DNA of 31,459 nucleotides from a virus, in the IMG/VR virus record IMGVR_UViG_3300044712_000117, positions 1 through 31,459 of that record. One strand, written 5' to 3'. This document shows positions 8,557 through 17,901 of this stretch, piece by piece (position 1 is the stretch's first letter; the number at the start of each line of letters is the position of its first letter). A model generated the notes under the pieces. That model was not told the origin of the DNA. It saw nothing but the letters and a program-made list of their open reading frames with translations, and ran no database searches. The translations under genes and the position numbers were made by a program.

Positions 8557-9090
8557 ATGGCACTAGATAGCGACAACGTAAGAGTTGCAGTTGCTGGCGC
8601 GGTATATGTCGGACCAACATCAACCTCGGCTCCAACATCATCTGACTCGGCTTTGGCCGTTGGATTTGTTGACCTTGGATATGTTTCATCCGATGGCATC
8701 GCGGAAACAATTGACAAATCAACCAACCAAATTCGCGCTTGGCAGAATGGCGCATTGGTTCGCGAAGTTACAAGTGAGGCAACATTCTCAGTAACTTTGA
8801 CCCTAATCGAAACCAAGCAGGATGTTCTTGAACTTTACTTTGGTTCAGACATCACCGGCGGCGAACTTGATGGAGACCCATCTCAGTCAGGTGGCCGTAA
8901 GTCATTCGTTTATGACGTGATTGACGGTGCAACCGTTGAGCGCACATACATCCCTGCCGGTGAAGTTACCGCAGTTGGTGAACGCGTTCTAGCCTCAGGC
9001 GAGGCAATCGGTTACAACGTAACCATCACCGCATACGCTGATGCAGGTTCAACCACTTTCAAGAAGTGGTTCTCAAGCCTAGAGGCTTAG
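8557..9090 (+). CDS. Major tail protein
   Basis: Tail tube subunit. The 177-aa beta-rich protein has an N-terminal VRVAVAGAVYVGPT strand, the Y-V-S-S-D-G-I segment, and the conserved tube motif region with EVTSEATFSVTLTLIETKQDVLELYFG, then a C-terminal YNVTITAYAD...FKKWFSS ending. Position between the tail terminator and the chaperone pair, plus following hairpins, fits. TAGGAG precedes the ATG at 8557. Confidence 0.88.
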   Translation: MALDSDNVRVAVAGAVYVGPTSTSAPTSSDSALAVGFVDLGYVSSDGIAETIDKSTNQIRAWQNGALVREVTSEATFSVTLTLIETKQDVLELYFGSDITGGELDGDPSQSGGRKSFVYDVIDGATVERTYIPAGEVTAVGERVLASGEAIGYNVTITAYADAGSTTFKKWFSSLEA

Positions 9091-9096
9091 TAAACT

Positions 9097-9134
9097 CCCG
9101 GCCATCTGATGCGGCGGATGGTCGGGTTATATTT
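9097..9134 (+). terminator. Terminator after the major tail gene (first hairpin)
   Basis: CCCGGCCATC (9097-9106) pairs over 10 bases, with one G-U, with GATGGTCGGG (9117-9126). TTATATTT follows directly. It starts six bases after the major tail stop and is probably a leaky factor-independent terminator that sets tail tube protein above tail assembly proteins. Confidence 0.7.
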
Positions 9135-9165
9135 GAGGGGGCCGGTTTCGGCTGGCCCTCTCTTT
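9135..9165 (+). terminator. Second hairpin after the major tail gene
   Basis: GAGGGGGCC...GGCCCTCTC (9135-9162) makes another GC-rich stem, with a possible inner GCCG-GTTT-CGGC hairpin, then TTT. Its sequence is very close to the hairpin after the major capsid gene (6873-6902), so the two look like copies of one element. Confidence 0.65.
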
Positions 9166-9193
9166 AGCCGCACAATTTAGAAAAGGAAACCGC

Positions 9194-9472
9194 ATGAGTT
9201 CTGTAATCAAATTAGAGGCATCCGAATCAAAACCTGATTTGGTTGTTGAATACAAAGGCAAAGAATACATTTTGCCCGGGAACATTGATTCCGAGTATTT
9301 AGAGGAAATGTTGGCATCAAAGAATGATGAACCAACAATCATTGAAATCTTTTTGCGCCGCATTTGTCCGGCTGATTTCAAAAAAGTTTTGGCCCCGGCT
9401 GACATTCCGCAACTTGCAAAGATTTGGGGAGAGTATGTCAATGCCCCAAAAGAATCGAACTCGAACGAATAA
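9194..9472 (+). CDS. Tail assembly chaperone, short form
   Basis: First of the two chaperone products that coat the tape measure during tail assembly. The 92-aa unshifted product begins MSSVIKLEAS, has a strand with YKGKEYILPG, then helices around 35-80. Near its end, codons CCA AAA at 9446-9451 form a slippery site leading into the longer product. An AAAAGGAAA ribosome binding site precedes the ATG. Confidence 0.85.
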   Translation: MSSVIKLEASESKPDLVVEYKGKEYILPGNIDSEYLEEMLASKNDEPTIIEIFLRRICPADFKKVLAPADIPQLAKIWGEYVNAPKESNSNE

Positions 9473-9837
9473 TTCGGGAGCATGAGGCCCCTTTGGTTTA
9501 TGATTTGCGCCATTTGGGAATTGACCCGGCAACGGTGTCGTTCAATGAATTAGTTTTGATTATTCAAATGCTAGTTCAAGACCCAACATCTTGGTTGCAA
9601 GCATCCATAAACAAATGGAGGCATCCAGTTTCGTTTGAGTGGATTGTTGCGGCAAATCATCTTGATGCGGTTGTTCAAATGAATACTCGCAAAGGCACCA
9701 AACCAAATAAAACCCCAAAGCCTTGGCCGGAAAGAGGGGAGAAACGTTTCGGCAACTCGCGCGCCGATGCGAAAGAAATTTTGAAACGTTCAAGAGATGG
9801 AGATTTGACATGGCAGAGCAAGCGTATGCCTACGTAA
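9194..9837 (+). CDS. Tail assembly chaperone, -1 frameshift fusion
   Basis: The G/GT type long form, about 214 aa: 86 residues of the short form, then a -1 slip on C-CCA-AAA (9445-9451), continuing from AGA at 9451 to the stop at 9835-9837. The extension (RIELERIIREHEAPLV...) has helices with FEWIVAANHLDA and a basic end. Its own frame has no good start with a ribosome binding site, so it is expected to be made only by frameshift. The end overlaps the tape measure gene by 28 bases. Frame arithmetic and the heptamer are directly visible; frameshifting itself is inferred from the conserved behaviour of this gene pair. Confidence 0.85.
9445..9451 (+). promoter_or_regulatory. Slippery heptamer C CCA AAA
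   Basis: The heptamer is in the exact X-XXY-YYZ register relative to the frame starting at 9194. The downstream -1 frame stays open for 128 codons. The same class of site is used for tail chaperones of many siphoviruses. Confidence 0.85.
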
Positions 9838-11510
9838 CACTCATCCCGGTTGCTAAGGGTTTTCAATCCGCAGTAGCCTCGGAGTTGTCGGGTGTTGGTG
9901 GCGAAACAGGCGCAACCGTTGGTTCAAATTTCCGTTCGGGTTTCATGAATACGGTGAAGGGTTTTGCTGGACCTTTGCTCACCGGTTTGTTAGCAGTCAA
10001 AGGCATCGAATTTGCCAAGGGTGCAATTGCTGAGGCATCTGACCTCAATGAGGCCGGAACCGCTATTGATGTTACTTTTGGTAAAGCCTCAGACATTCTG
10101 AAAAACTATGCATCAACCGCGGCATCAACCATGGGCCAATCAAAGAATCAATTCTTGGATGCGGCAAAAACTTTTGGTATCTTTGGTAAGGCCGCAGGTC
10201 TGACTGAAACCAAAAACGTTGAATTTTCAAATTCTTTGGTTGGTCTTGCATCTGACATGGCATCGTTCAATAACACAACCGTTGATGAGGCCATCAATGC
10301 TCTTGGAGCCGGTTTGCGTGGCGAATCTGAGCCTCTACGCCGTTATGGTGTTTTGCTAAGTGATGCGGCTCTCAAGGCTCGCGCAACTGAGATGGGAATT
10401 TACAAGGGCAACGGCGCACTCACAGCGCAACAAAAGGTTTTGGCGGCTCAAGCCGAAATCATGGCGCAAACATCTTTGCAACAGGGCGATTTTGCTCGAA
10501 CTAGCGATGGCCTTGCAAACTCTCAACGCATCCTTTCGGCAAACATGCAAAACATGTCTGCAACCGTTGGTATGGCTTTGCTCCCTGCAATGGCATCGTT
10601 GACTCAAGCAATGGTTCCAGTTGTTGAGGAACTCGCCCCGGTTTTGGCTGACACTTTTGCGGCCCTTGCTCCAGTCTTGGCTAACCTTGCCGGTGTTTTG
10701 CCGGGATTGCTCACCGCGTTCATTCCTTTATTCCCGGTGTTGACTCAACTCATCACAATTTTCGCAGATTTGGCCGTTGCTTTGTTGCCATCGCTAATCT
10801 CAATCATCAACATGTTGATGCCGGTGGTTACCGCGCTAGTTCCTCCAATTCTTGAATTGGTCAAAGCATTGCTCCCAATCATTCCGGCAATTCTCCAAAT
10901 CGTTTTGGCATTCATGCCACTCATCACCGCAGTTTTGCCAATCGTTACAGGTTTGATTGAAAAACTGATTCCGGTCATTGAGTTCATCGCTGACCTTTTG
11001 GCAAACGTTTTGTCGGTGGCAATTGGTATCATGGTTGCCGCATTTGAATTGGTTTCACCGGTCATCAAAGTTGTTGGAGATGTTTTCGAGGAAGTTTTCT
11101 CAGGCGTTGAATCATTTTTCAAAGGTGTAATCAACAACATGGCCGGATGGTTTGAGGGTTTCTTGAACTTTTTCATTGATGGCATCAACACCGTAATCGG
11201 TGGAATCAATGACTTGGCAGATGCAGACCCAACCGGTTTAGTTCCGAACATTAGCAAAATCCCAAAGGCAAGTTTGCCTCGATTCATGGCAGATGGTGGA
11301 TTGGTTATGGGTCCAACAAACGCAATCGTTGGTGAGGCTGGCCCTGAGGTTGTCATCCCATTGAACCGTTTTGAAAACATGATGGGCCTTGATTCCGGAA
11401 ACGGTGGAGGCAAAACGCTAAACTATTACGCGGCTCCAAACATTTCAGTTGACTCAGAGCAACAACTATTCCAAGCAATGAAACGCGCAAAGGTGGTCGC
11501 TAATTGGTAA
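9810..11510 (+). CDS. Tape measure protein
   Basis: Sets tail length and lies within the tail tube. The 566-aa protein has an N-terminal TMP section (GGETGATVGSNFRSGF, then FAKGAIAEASDLNEAGTAIDVTFGKASD), a helix-rich middle, and a long hydrophobic section (about residues 285-430) with prolines repeated at near-regular spacing (for example PVL, PLF, PVV, PII), suggesting membrane-active segments. The C-terminus has FMADGGLVMGPTNAIVGEAGPEVVIPL, a common tape measure ending. ATG 9810 has GGAG seven bases upstream. At about 1.5 angstrom per residue the tail would be near 85 nm (family rule, not measured). Confidence 0.9.
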   Translation: MAEQAYAYVTLIPVAKGFQSAVASELSGVGGETGATVGSNFRSGFMNTVKGFAGPLLTGLLAVKGIEFAKGAIAEASDLNEAGTAIDVTFGKASDILKNYASTAASTMGQSKNQFLDAAKTFGIFGKAAGLTETKNVEFSNSLVGLASDMASFNNTTVDEAINALGAGLRGESEPLRRYGVLLSDAALKARATEMGIYKGNGALTAQQKVLAAQAEIMAQTSLQQGDFARTSDGLANSQRILSANMQNMSATVGMALLPAMASLTQAMVPVVEELAPVLADTFAALAPVLANLAGVLPGLLTAFIPLFPVLTQLITIFADLAVALLPSLISIINMLMPVVTALVPPILELVKALLPIIPAILQIVLAFMPLITAVLPIVTGLIEKLIPVIEFIADLLANVLSVAIGIMVAAFELVSPVIKVVGDVFEEVFSGVESFFKGVINNMAGWFEGFLNFFIDGINTVIGGINDLADADPTGLVPNISKIPKASLPRFMADGGLVMGPTNAIVGEAGPEVVIPLNRFENMMGLDSGNGGGKTLNYYAAPNISVDSEQQLFQAMKRAKVVANW

Positions 11511-12361
11511 ACGTTACTCTTTCCCTGATTGGTTCTAATGGAGACACCATTCTTTTAGATGGTTCCGAGGATTACCATGTTGAAGTTGGTTTGACCGGTT
11601 TTGGAATCCCATCAACTGAGGTTCGAATTGACCAATCTGCCGGTGATGGCGGTGTTTGGAAACACACCAAACGCGGCGTTCGTGAAGTTGATTTGCCAGT
11701 AACAATCACCGGTGATTCTGAGGCGGATGTTCAAGCAAAATTGCGCCGTCTTTCACGTCTTTTGCAGACTACTCTTGGACCAACAAAATTGGTTGCAACT
11801 TTTGAGGATGAGTCAAGTCTTTTCCTAGAAGTTCACTATACCGCTGGAGCCGAAACACAATTTGGCGAGGATGCCACAATTTTCTATTGCCGATGGGTGT
11901 TGACTTTACAGGCTCCGCAACCTTATTGGGAAACGTCTGAGGAAATTCACTATGTCATTGGTGAGGAACCAACTGGCCGCGGTTTGTTGCCGCAGTTGAC
12001 AAAACTAAAGATTTCCTCCGACAACATTCTTGGTGAAATCACAATCAACAACCTTGGAGATGTTCCATCATATCCGCGTTGGGTTTTTCTTGGACCAATC
12101 TCAAATGTTTTGGTTTCAAATGGAACCCAGTCATTCACTTTGCCTGATTTGATTCCTGCCGGTGAAACAATCACCGTTGACACCGCAACCGGTGAAGTTT
12201 ACGACACCGATGGAGTGAATGTTTATTCCCTTTTGGGTCCGGCTCCGAAACTTTTCTCTTTCCCATCTGGCATCACCGAAATCACCGTAACAGGCGATGA
12301 AACCGATGATGCTACGCGAGTTGCGTTCTACTACTCACCAATGTATGAGGTCGTTCACTAA
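11504..12361 (+). CDS. Distal tail protein (Dit-like)
   Basis: Probably joins tail tube to baseplate and fibres. The 285-aa protein has a Dit-like N-terminal part (strands with YHVEVGLTGFGIPSTEVRID, then GVREVDLPVTITG), a middle LRRLSRLLQTTLGPTKLV helix, and a C-terminal beta domain with FLGPISNVLVSNGTQ and DLIPAGETITVDTATGEVYD. The start is a TTG at 11504, overlapping the tape measure stop by 7 bases, with AGGTGG upstream; no suitable ATG exists. Gene order supports the call. Confidence 0.78.
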   Translation: MVNVTLSLIGSNGDTILLDGSEDYHVEVGLTGFGIPSTEVRIDQSAGDGGVWKHTKRGVREVDLPVTITGDSEADVQAKLRRLSRLLQTTLGPTKLVATFEDESSLFLEVHYTAGAETQFGEDATIFYCRWVLTLQAPQPYWETSEEIHYVIGEEPTGRGLLPQLTKLKISSDNILGEITINNLGDVPSYPRWVFLGPISNVLVSNGTQSFTLPDLIPAGETITVDTATGEVYDTDGVNVYSLLGPAPKLFSFPSGITEITVTGDETDDATRVAFYYSPMYEVVH

Positions 12362-13932
12362 TGAAAATAACCGATTTAGTTGTTGAGGTTCGCAATGCGG
12401 CCTTTGAACGTGTCGGGCAGTTAGTTCCGGCTGACCTAGTTGGTTTGACCGCGGTTCTAGTGAAAAACGGTGTTGGAACTTGGTCTCTAACTTTGCCAGT
12501 TGGACACCGCATGGCCTCTTACCTGACAACACCGGGTTCGGGTTTGGTCATTCGCACCGATGAGGGAACTCTAATCTCAGGTCCAACCACCGAAATCATC
12601 ACTTTGCAGGAATCCGCAGACCCTCAGGGAACATACCGAATTTCGGGCGTTGATGATTCAATCATCCTTGAGGAACGTCTCGCATACCCAACACCAAGCG
12701 TTGCAGATGTTTCGGCTCAAACAACCGCCTATGATGTTCGCACCGAATCCGCTGAGGATTTGATGAAAGATTTCGTTTCGGCAAACATTGGCCCAAGCGC
12801 AACAACCGAACGCAAAATTGACAATCTAACAATTGAGACATCTTTGCACCGCGGAGACACATACACAATCTCCGCACGTTTTGACACTCTCCAAAGCATC
12901 CTCGAATCAATTGGCGATTTGTCTGGCCTTGGTTTTCGAGTTGAACAAAACGGAGACAACATTGAGTTTCAAGTTTACGAACCGGCAGACCTTTCGGCCA
13001 ATATCCGAATGGACATTGACAATAACCAACTGACCAAAACCCAATACGCAATCGCTCACCCTAAGGCAACGCATGTCATCGTTGGTGGAGCCGGTGTCGC
13101 GGAGGACCGTCTCTTTGTCGAACGCACATCAACCGAATCTCTAGCGGCTGAGGCTCTTTGGGGCCGCCGAATTGAAATGTTCTCAGATGACCGCGGCTCA
13201 GATGTCATTGATGATTTGGTTCAAAAGGGCGATGAGATTTTGGCCGTCAATGGCAAAACTTTAGTTTCAACTGAAATCATTCCAAACGATGATTTGAGTT
13301 TGCGTTTCGGAATTGACTGGAACCTTGGAGACAAAATCACCGCAGTAATTGGTGAGGTTGAAACCGTTGCAGTAATCAACCAAGTTGGTATTCGCGTTGA
13401 TGCGGATGGTGTCCGAATTGGTGCAACATTGGGCAAACCGGTTGATTCTGATTTCGAATCAAAAATCATTTCGAATCAAGTTTCTAGCGATTCACGCATT
13501 TCAAATCTTGAACGTAATTCAACAGGTTTTGGTATATCGGTTAGTTATCCAGTTTCTTGGACTGGAACAGGCTTGACTTATACAGGCACACCGGCAACCG
13601 GAACTTATACGCGTTTTGGAAACATGATTCATTTTAGAATTATGGTGAATTGTTCAACAGTAACAAATTTTGGAACTGGTCAATATCATCTGACATTGCC
13701 TTATGCGCCTCTTGCTGATTATATTTTTAGAGATGGCGGCTTGCATGAAATTGGTAATCATTACGCAATTTCAGGTGATGCAGAGGATGGAACAATTGAT
13801 TTGCCAATGTATTATCCGGCTAAAGGAACTGGAAATCAGGTTCAAGATGCCCCATTCAATGCAACAGCACCGAAAACTCTAGCAACAACAGATTACTTTT
13901 ACATATCTGGAACTTACGAAATCCCAAATTAG
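12361..13932 (+). CDS. Tail hub protein (ReqiPepy6 gp37-like) with grafted C-terminal domain
   Basis: Baseplate hub or Tal-like protein, 523 aa. Residues 1-385 have the gp37-like pattern (strands with FERVGQLVPADLVGLTAVLVKNGVGTW, later VIVGGAGVAEDRLFVER and WNLGDKITAVIGE). From about residue 386 the sequence changes into a separate beta-rich domain with repeated aromatic and Gly/Thr residues, ending TDYFYISGTYEIPN. This domain is richer in A/T and uses different codons, which suggests a recombined receptor-binding or carbohydrate-binding module. Its ATG shares one base with the previous stop. Confidence 0.78.
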   Translation: MKITDLVVEVRNAAFERVGQLVPADLVGLTAVLVKNGVGTWSLTLPVGHRMASYLTTPGSGLVIRTDEGTLISGPTTEIITLQESADPQGTYRISGVDDSIILEERLAYPTPSVADVSAQTTAYDVRTESAEDLMKDFVSANIGPSATTERKIDNLTIETSLHRGDTYTISARFDTLQSILESIGDLSGLGFRVEQNGDNIEFQVYEPADLSANIRMDIDNNQLTKTQYAIAHPKATHVIVGGAGVAEDRLFVERTSTESLAAEALWGRRIEMFSDDRGSDVIDDLVQKGDEILAVNGKTLVSTEIIPNDDLSLRFGIDWNLGDKITAVIGEVETVAVINQVGIRVDADGVRIGATLGKPVDSDFESKIISNQVSSDSRISNLERNSTGFGISVSYPVSWTGTGLTYTGTPATGTYTRFGNMIHFRIMVNCSTVTNFGTGQYHLTLPYAPLADYIFRDGGLHEIGNHYAISGDAEDGTIDLPMYYPAKGTGNQVQDAPFNATAPKTLATTDYFYISGTYEIPN

Positions 13933-13942
13933 GAGACAATAA

Positions 13943-16735
13943 ATGGCCGAACAATCCTTTCCATTTGAAAACATTGATACAACAGAATCGCAGTTTTCTC
14001 AATGGGCGCGCAATTTCCAGTCAACCGGCATCAAAGGCACACCGGTAGGAACCGAGTTGAAAGTATCTGCCGCTGGAACCGATATGAACATTTCGGTTGC
14101 ATCTGGTCAGTCTTTTGTTCGCGGCCACTATTACATCAATACAGCATCAAAGACTTTGGCCGTAACCTCGGCAGGTATCAATACTCGCATTGATATTGTT
14201 GTTGTCGAGTTGGACCCGGTTGCAAACACAATCATCACAAAGATTGTTGAGGGAACCGCGGTTTCATCATCGCCCGTTGCACCTACTTTGACTCAGACCG
14301 ATACCGGCGTTTATCAATTGCCGATTGCAGTCATCACAATTCCAAATTCAACAATTGCCATCACAAGCGGCATGATTGCAGATGTTCGAATATTCATGAG
14401 CCATGACATTGGTTTGTGGACAACATCAACACGCCCTGCATCACCGATTGAGAATCAGACTCTTGGTTTCAACACAACAATCAATCAACATGAATTTTGG
14501 AATGGAACCGCTTGGGTTGAATTTACTCCAACTGATTCAGTTCGCAAAAATCAATACACAACAACCGGTGATATCTTGGTTGCATCTGCCGCAAACACAC
14601 CATCACGCTTGGGCATTGGCGCAAATAACACCGTTTTGGGTTCTAATGGAACAACCGCATCATGGGTTGCAATTCCTAAACCTACAAAAACTACTCTTTT
14701 GAGTGGCGATGTTGACAAGTATTTTGGTAATACCGCAGGTTATTTCAACATTTCACGTAAGGTTCAAACAGGCGGTAGCGACACCCTAACCGATACAGGT
14801 TTGCTTTACATTGATGGCACAGTAATTGAATCAGGAACAACAAACGCAACCGTTCAATTGCCAGTAAATAAATTACTTTCCGCAAATGCTCGCATCGAGT
14901 ATTTCCCTCTTTGGACTACCTCAGTTGCGGTTAGTGGTTTGCAAATCAATGGTTTGAGTTATGGAACCGGATTGTATGTTGCGGCACACCTTAGAAACGG
15001 AACATACGCAGGTGGAATTACAACATCAACAGATGGAACAACTTGGACAAATGCTCAAGTAGCATATTCAATGCCTTCAACCGCATCGGCTTTTGCCTTT
15101 GGTAATGGAACATTTGTTGCCACATTTGGAAACAATATTGCCTTTACAGGTGTTTACACATCAACTAATGGTTTGTCATGGACATCAAGAGCAATTAGTA
15201 TGGGTTCAACCGGTTCATTCTCAGTTGCTTATGGAAATGGTTTGTTTGTCATTTGTGGATACAATAACGGTATTCTTGGCACATCAACAGATGGTATAAC
15301 TTGGACAACTCGAAGTGTTGCATCATGGACAGGCGCAGGACATTACTCAACCATGCCTGCAACTTATGGAACCCCGGGTTGGATTATGCATTCATACACT
15401 TTGAATGATTTCATTTATTCAACCGATGGTCTAACTTGGACAAAGGGAACAACAACAGTCGCACCATGTAACCCGGCTGGTTCGGCATTTGGTAATTCAA
15501 CATATGTTGCAACTGGTTACTCTGGCACAACAAGATACGTAATCACCGCATCATCAATTTCTGGTCCATGGACAGCGCGAACATCTGGTTTGACACAATC
15601 ACCAAACAGCATTGTATTTGGTGCAGGTCTTTTTGTTATTGGTGATGATGGTGGAGGTATCCGCACATCACCAGATGGTATTACTTGGACTGCTCGCACA
15701 TCAAACATTACTGGAACAAACACAAAAGTTCATTTCATAAACGGCAAGTTCTATGCAACAACCGGAAATCAAACAAGTTTGCAAACATCAACCGATGGTA
15801 TTACTTGGACAACATCACCGGGCAACGGTGCAATCCTAAATAGTCCACCATACGGATATGGTGCATATGGTAACAGCACATTCCTACTTGATTCAACTCA
15901 ACGCCCTGCATTTTCTACTGATGGAATTACTTGGTCAAGAGCAGGTGATTTTTACTTCTCAGGTGGAACATCGGCAGGACAATATGCATCAATTTACGCA
16001 AATAGTCTTTGGGTAATGGTTGGGCAAATTGCTAATGGAAACGGTGGTATTCAGACCTCAACAAATGGAATCACTTGGACTGGCCGAACTATTTCAACAA
16101 CTAACACACTTAGAGCAGTAACTTATGGAACTGGTCTTGGTTATGTTGCGGCCGGAACATCTGGATACTTGGCAACATCAACCGATGCAGTTACTTGGAC
16201 ATCGCGAACATCTGGATTTGGAACAACACAAATCAATGCTTTGACATTTGGTGCAGGTAAATTCCTAGCCGGTGGAAACGCAGGTGTAATCACAAACTCA
16301 ACCGATGGTGTTACTTGGAATACTTTGAGTTCACCAACAGGCGGTTCGGCAGTCAACGCTTTGATGTATGCTGGTTCACTATTCTACTTAGGTGCAGAAA
16401 ACGGCGGATTATATGTTTCAACCGATGCGGTAACTTGGACATCAAGAACAACACATTTGAATGGTGGCTCAATCAAAACATTGGCTTTTGCCAATGGCAC
16501 ATATGCCGCAACAGGTTATGACACTACTTTGAGTTACTATGTTGTTTCACTCTCCACCGATGGAATCACTTGGAGGCCACGTAGCGCAAACCAAAGTTCA
16601 AATCCTAATGGTTTGGCTTATGGTAACCAATGGATTGCGGCCGATGGAGTCGGAAATGTTTGGAAAGCACCTGCATCACCTACAAACGCTTTGTTGTTTA
16701 CAACTGACTTTGGCCCGGCTACCGCACTAGTATAA
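13943..16735 (+). CDS. Tail fibre with Asp-box beta-propeller repeats
   Basis: Likely receptor-binding fibre, 930 aa. Residues 1-155 form a baseplate-attachment domain (SFPFENIDTTESQFSQWARNF and GQSFVRGHYYINTASKTLAV), common at the start of phage fibres. A linker with EFWNGTAWVEF follows. From about residue 335 to 900 there are some 12 clear Asp-box motifs of the form S-T-D-G-x-T-W, each preceded by a Y/F-G-N/A-G-x-F/Y-V-A stretch, with about 40-47 residues per repeat, plus one degenerate copy. This matches sialidase/BNR-type beta-propellers, enough blades for one large or two smaller propellers. No glycosidase active site could be assigned, so binding to cell surface glycans is more likely than cleavage. 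Confidence 0.85.
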   Translation: MAEQSFPFENIDTTESQFSQWARNFQSTGIKGTPVGTELKVSAAGTDMNISVASGQSFVRGHYYINTASKTLAVTSAGINTRIDIVVVELDPVANTIITKIVEGTAVSSSPVAPTLTQTDTGVYQLPIAVITIPNSTIAITSGMIADVRIFMSHDIGLWTTSTRPASPIENQTLGFNTTINQHEFWNGTAWVEFTPTDSVRKNQYTTTGDILVASAANTPSRLGIGANNTVLGSNGTTASWVAIPKPTKTTLLSGDVDKYFGNTAGYFNISRKVQTGGSDTLTDTGLLYIDGTVIESGTTNATVQLPVNKLLSANARIEYFPLWTTSVAVSGLQINGLSYGTGLYVAAHLRNGTYAGGITTSTDGTTWTNAQVAYSMPSTASAFAFGNGTFVATFGNNIAFTGVYTSTNGLSWTSRAISMGSTGSFSVAYGNGLFVICGYNNGILGTSTDGITWTTRSVASWTGAGHYSTMPATYGTPGWIMHSYTLNDFIYSTDGLTWTKGTTTVAPCNPAGSAFGNSTYVATGYSGTTRYVITASSISGPWTARTSGLTQSPNSIVFGAGLFVIGDDGGGIRTSPDGITWTARTSNITGTNTKVHFINGKFYATTGNQTSLQTSTDGITWTTSPGNGAILNSPPYGYGAYGNSTFLLDSTQRPAFSTDGITWSRAGDFYFSGGTSAGQYASIYANSLWVMVGQIANGNGGIQTSTNGITWTGRTISTTNTLRAVTYGTGLGYVAAGTSGYLATSTDAVTWTSRTSGFGTTQINALTFGAGKFLAGGNAGVITNSTDGVTWNTLSSPTGGSAVNALMYAGSLFYLGAENGGLYVSTDAVTWTSRTTHLNGGSIKTLAFANGTYAATGYDTTLSYYVVSLSTDGITWRPRSANQSSNPNGLAYGNQWIAADGVGNVWKAPASPTNALLFTTDFGPATALV
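15020..16580 (+). repeat. Tandem Asp-box coding repeats
   Basis: Within the fibre gene the DNA repeats in register at roughly 120-140 base intervals, centred on ACCGATGGTATTACTTGG-like cores near 15030, 15168, 15289, 15422, 15672, 15790, 15917, 16062, 16181, 16301, 16421 and 16556. The wider gap between 15422 and 15672 holds a degraded copy (SGPWTARTSG). Near-identical cores would permit loss or gain of blades by recombination. Confidence 0.85.
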
Positions 16736-16739
16736 GCAC

Positions 16740-17414
16740 ATGACTAATACACCGCACATAAATCTAATCATTGCAACACCCGGACATTCCATGTTGTCAG
16801 GGTATGTTCGTAGCCTCTTGGGGGCTATGGACCTACTCAAGGCAAAAGGAATCACCGTTGGATGGTCAAGTGAGTATTCAAGCCATGTTGCCGATGCTCG
16901 CGAAATGACTCTCAACGGAGACAATCGAAATGACCCAAGAGAATCAAGACCGTTCAAAGGCTCAATCACATATGACAAAATCTTATGGATTGATTCAGAT
17001 ATCATTTTCACCCCTGAGGATGTTCTCAAGGCTTACGAATCTGAATTTGATGTTGTTTCGGGCGCATACACTTTGGCAAGTGGAGAAGTAGTTGCCTACA
17101 AGGAATTGTTTGGCCGCGGCTACACTATGGATGAAGTGAAAGAGATGACCGAACCGGAACGAATCTTTGGAGCCGGATTTGGTTTTCTTTGCATGAAGTC
17201 AGGCATTTTTGAAAAAATGACCCGGCCTTGGTTCCAACAGGTAATTGCAACAACAACATTTGAGGGTGAGGATTTCACTTTCCCAATCATGGGCGAGGAC
17301 TTGAGTCTTTGCAAACGCATCAACGATTTGGGATTTGAAATTTGGCTTGACCCATCAATCAAACTCATTCATCACAAAACATTCAAACTCACTTGGGAGG
17401 GCTTACAACTATGA
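16740..17414 (+). CDS. GT-A type glycosyltransferase
   Basis: Probably transfers a sugar from a nucleotide-sugar to a phage or host product. The 224-aa protein begins with a strand INLIIATPGH, has a D85-S-D87 metal-binding DxD motif in KILWIDSDIIF, a FGAGFGFLCM acceptor-site region near 143-152, then EDLSLCKRINDLGFEIWLDPSIKLIHHKT, where the Glu-Asp and the final His are typical of GT-A enzymes. It starts four bases after the fibre stop with no clear ribosome binding site, so coupling to fibre translation is likely. Position after the fibre suggests decoration of tail or capsid; host cell wall modification is the alternative. Confidence 0.78.
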   Translation: MTNTPHINLIIATPGHSMLSGYVRSLLGAMDLLKAKGITVGWSSEYSSHVADAREMTLNGDNRNDPRESRPFKGSITYDKILWIDSDIIFTPEDVLKAYESEFDVVSGAYTLASGEVVAYKELFGRGYTMDEVKEMTEPERIFGAGFGFLCMKSGIFEKMTRPWFQQVIATTTFEGEDFTFPIMGEDLSLCKRINDLGFEIWLDPSIKLIHHKTFKLTWEGLQL

Positions 17415-17686
17415 GCGCATTCAGATTCGAAATAGACAAGAAAAATGCAATTCGCATTTGGGATGATTCAAACCCAAATGAAAACGATGCACCGTTTTTC
17501 TTACAACCAACTTGGCCAAATGGAACCGAATGGGCATCCAAGGGCGAGGCAGAGGAATGGGCTTTGACATTCCTCGAATCGCTTGAAAACCCTGAAAGCG
17601 AGTTTCTTGCAGGTGATTCACCTGAGGAGCCAAAAAAAGTTCGCCCAATCATTGAGGATTCCGCCGCGGAAACACCGGTTGAGTAA
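17411..17686 (+). CDS. Conserved-looking small acidic protein, 91 aa
   Basis: No function assigned. It has an N-terminal strand FRFEIDKKNAIRIWDD, then FFLQPTWPNGTEWASKGEAEEWALTFLESLENPESEF and an acidic, Pro-rich tail. I recall similar proteins after tail fibre genes in other phages, where the role is unknown; a fibre-associated or assembly factor is plausible. ATG 17411 overlaps the glycosyltransferase TGA (ATGA), with GGGAGGG upstream. Confidence 0.65.
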   Translation: MSAFRFEIDKKNAIRIWDDSNPNENDAPFFLQPTWPNGTEWASKGEAEEWALTFLESLENPESEFLAGDSPEEPKKVRPIIEDSAAETPVE

Positions 17687-17901
17687 TGGATGAGCAAGTT
17701 CCAGTTTGGGCGCAGGAACTAATTCGAGAAGTTACCATTTTGAATGAACGCCTACCAAATCATATTGATTGGACAACTCGCAACGTGTTGGACCATGAGA
17801 AAAGAATCCGCATCCTTGAACAATTCCGTTTTGCCTACCTTGGCATGATGGCGGTCTCAGGTCTAATTGGCGCACTCATTTTCAAATTGATGGGAGCGTA
17901 A
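17686..17901 (+). CDS. One-helix membrane protein, XhlA/holin-like
   Basis: A 71-aa protein with an amphipathic or coiled-coil N-terminal half (VTILNERLPNHIDW...LDHEKRIRILEQ) and one C-terminal membrane helix at about 49-69. This layout resembles haemolysin XhlA-type proteins, which act with holins in host lysis. It starts with ATG sharing a base with the previous stop and is followed the same way by the LysM gene, placing it in the lysis block. Confidence 0.6.
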   Translation: MDEQVPVWAQELIREVTILNERLPNHIDWTTRNVLDHEKRIRILEQFRFAYLGMMAVSGLIGALIFKLMGA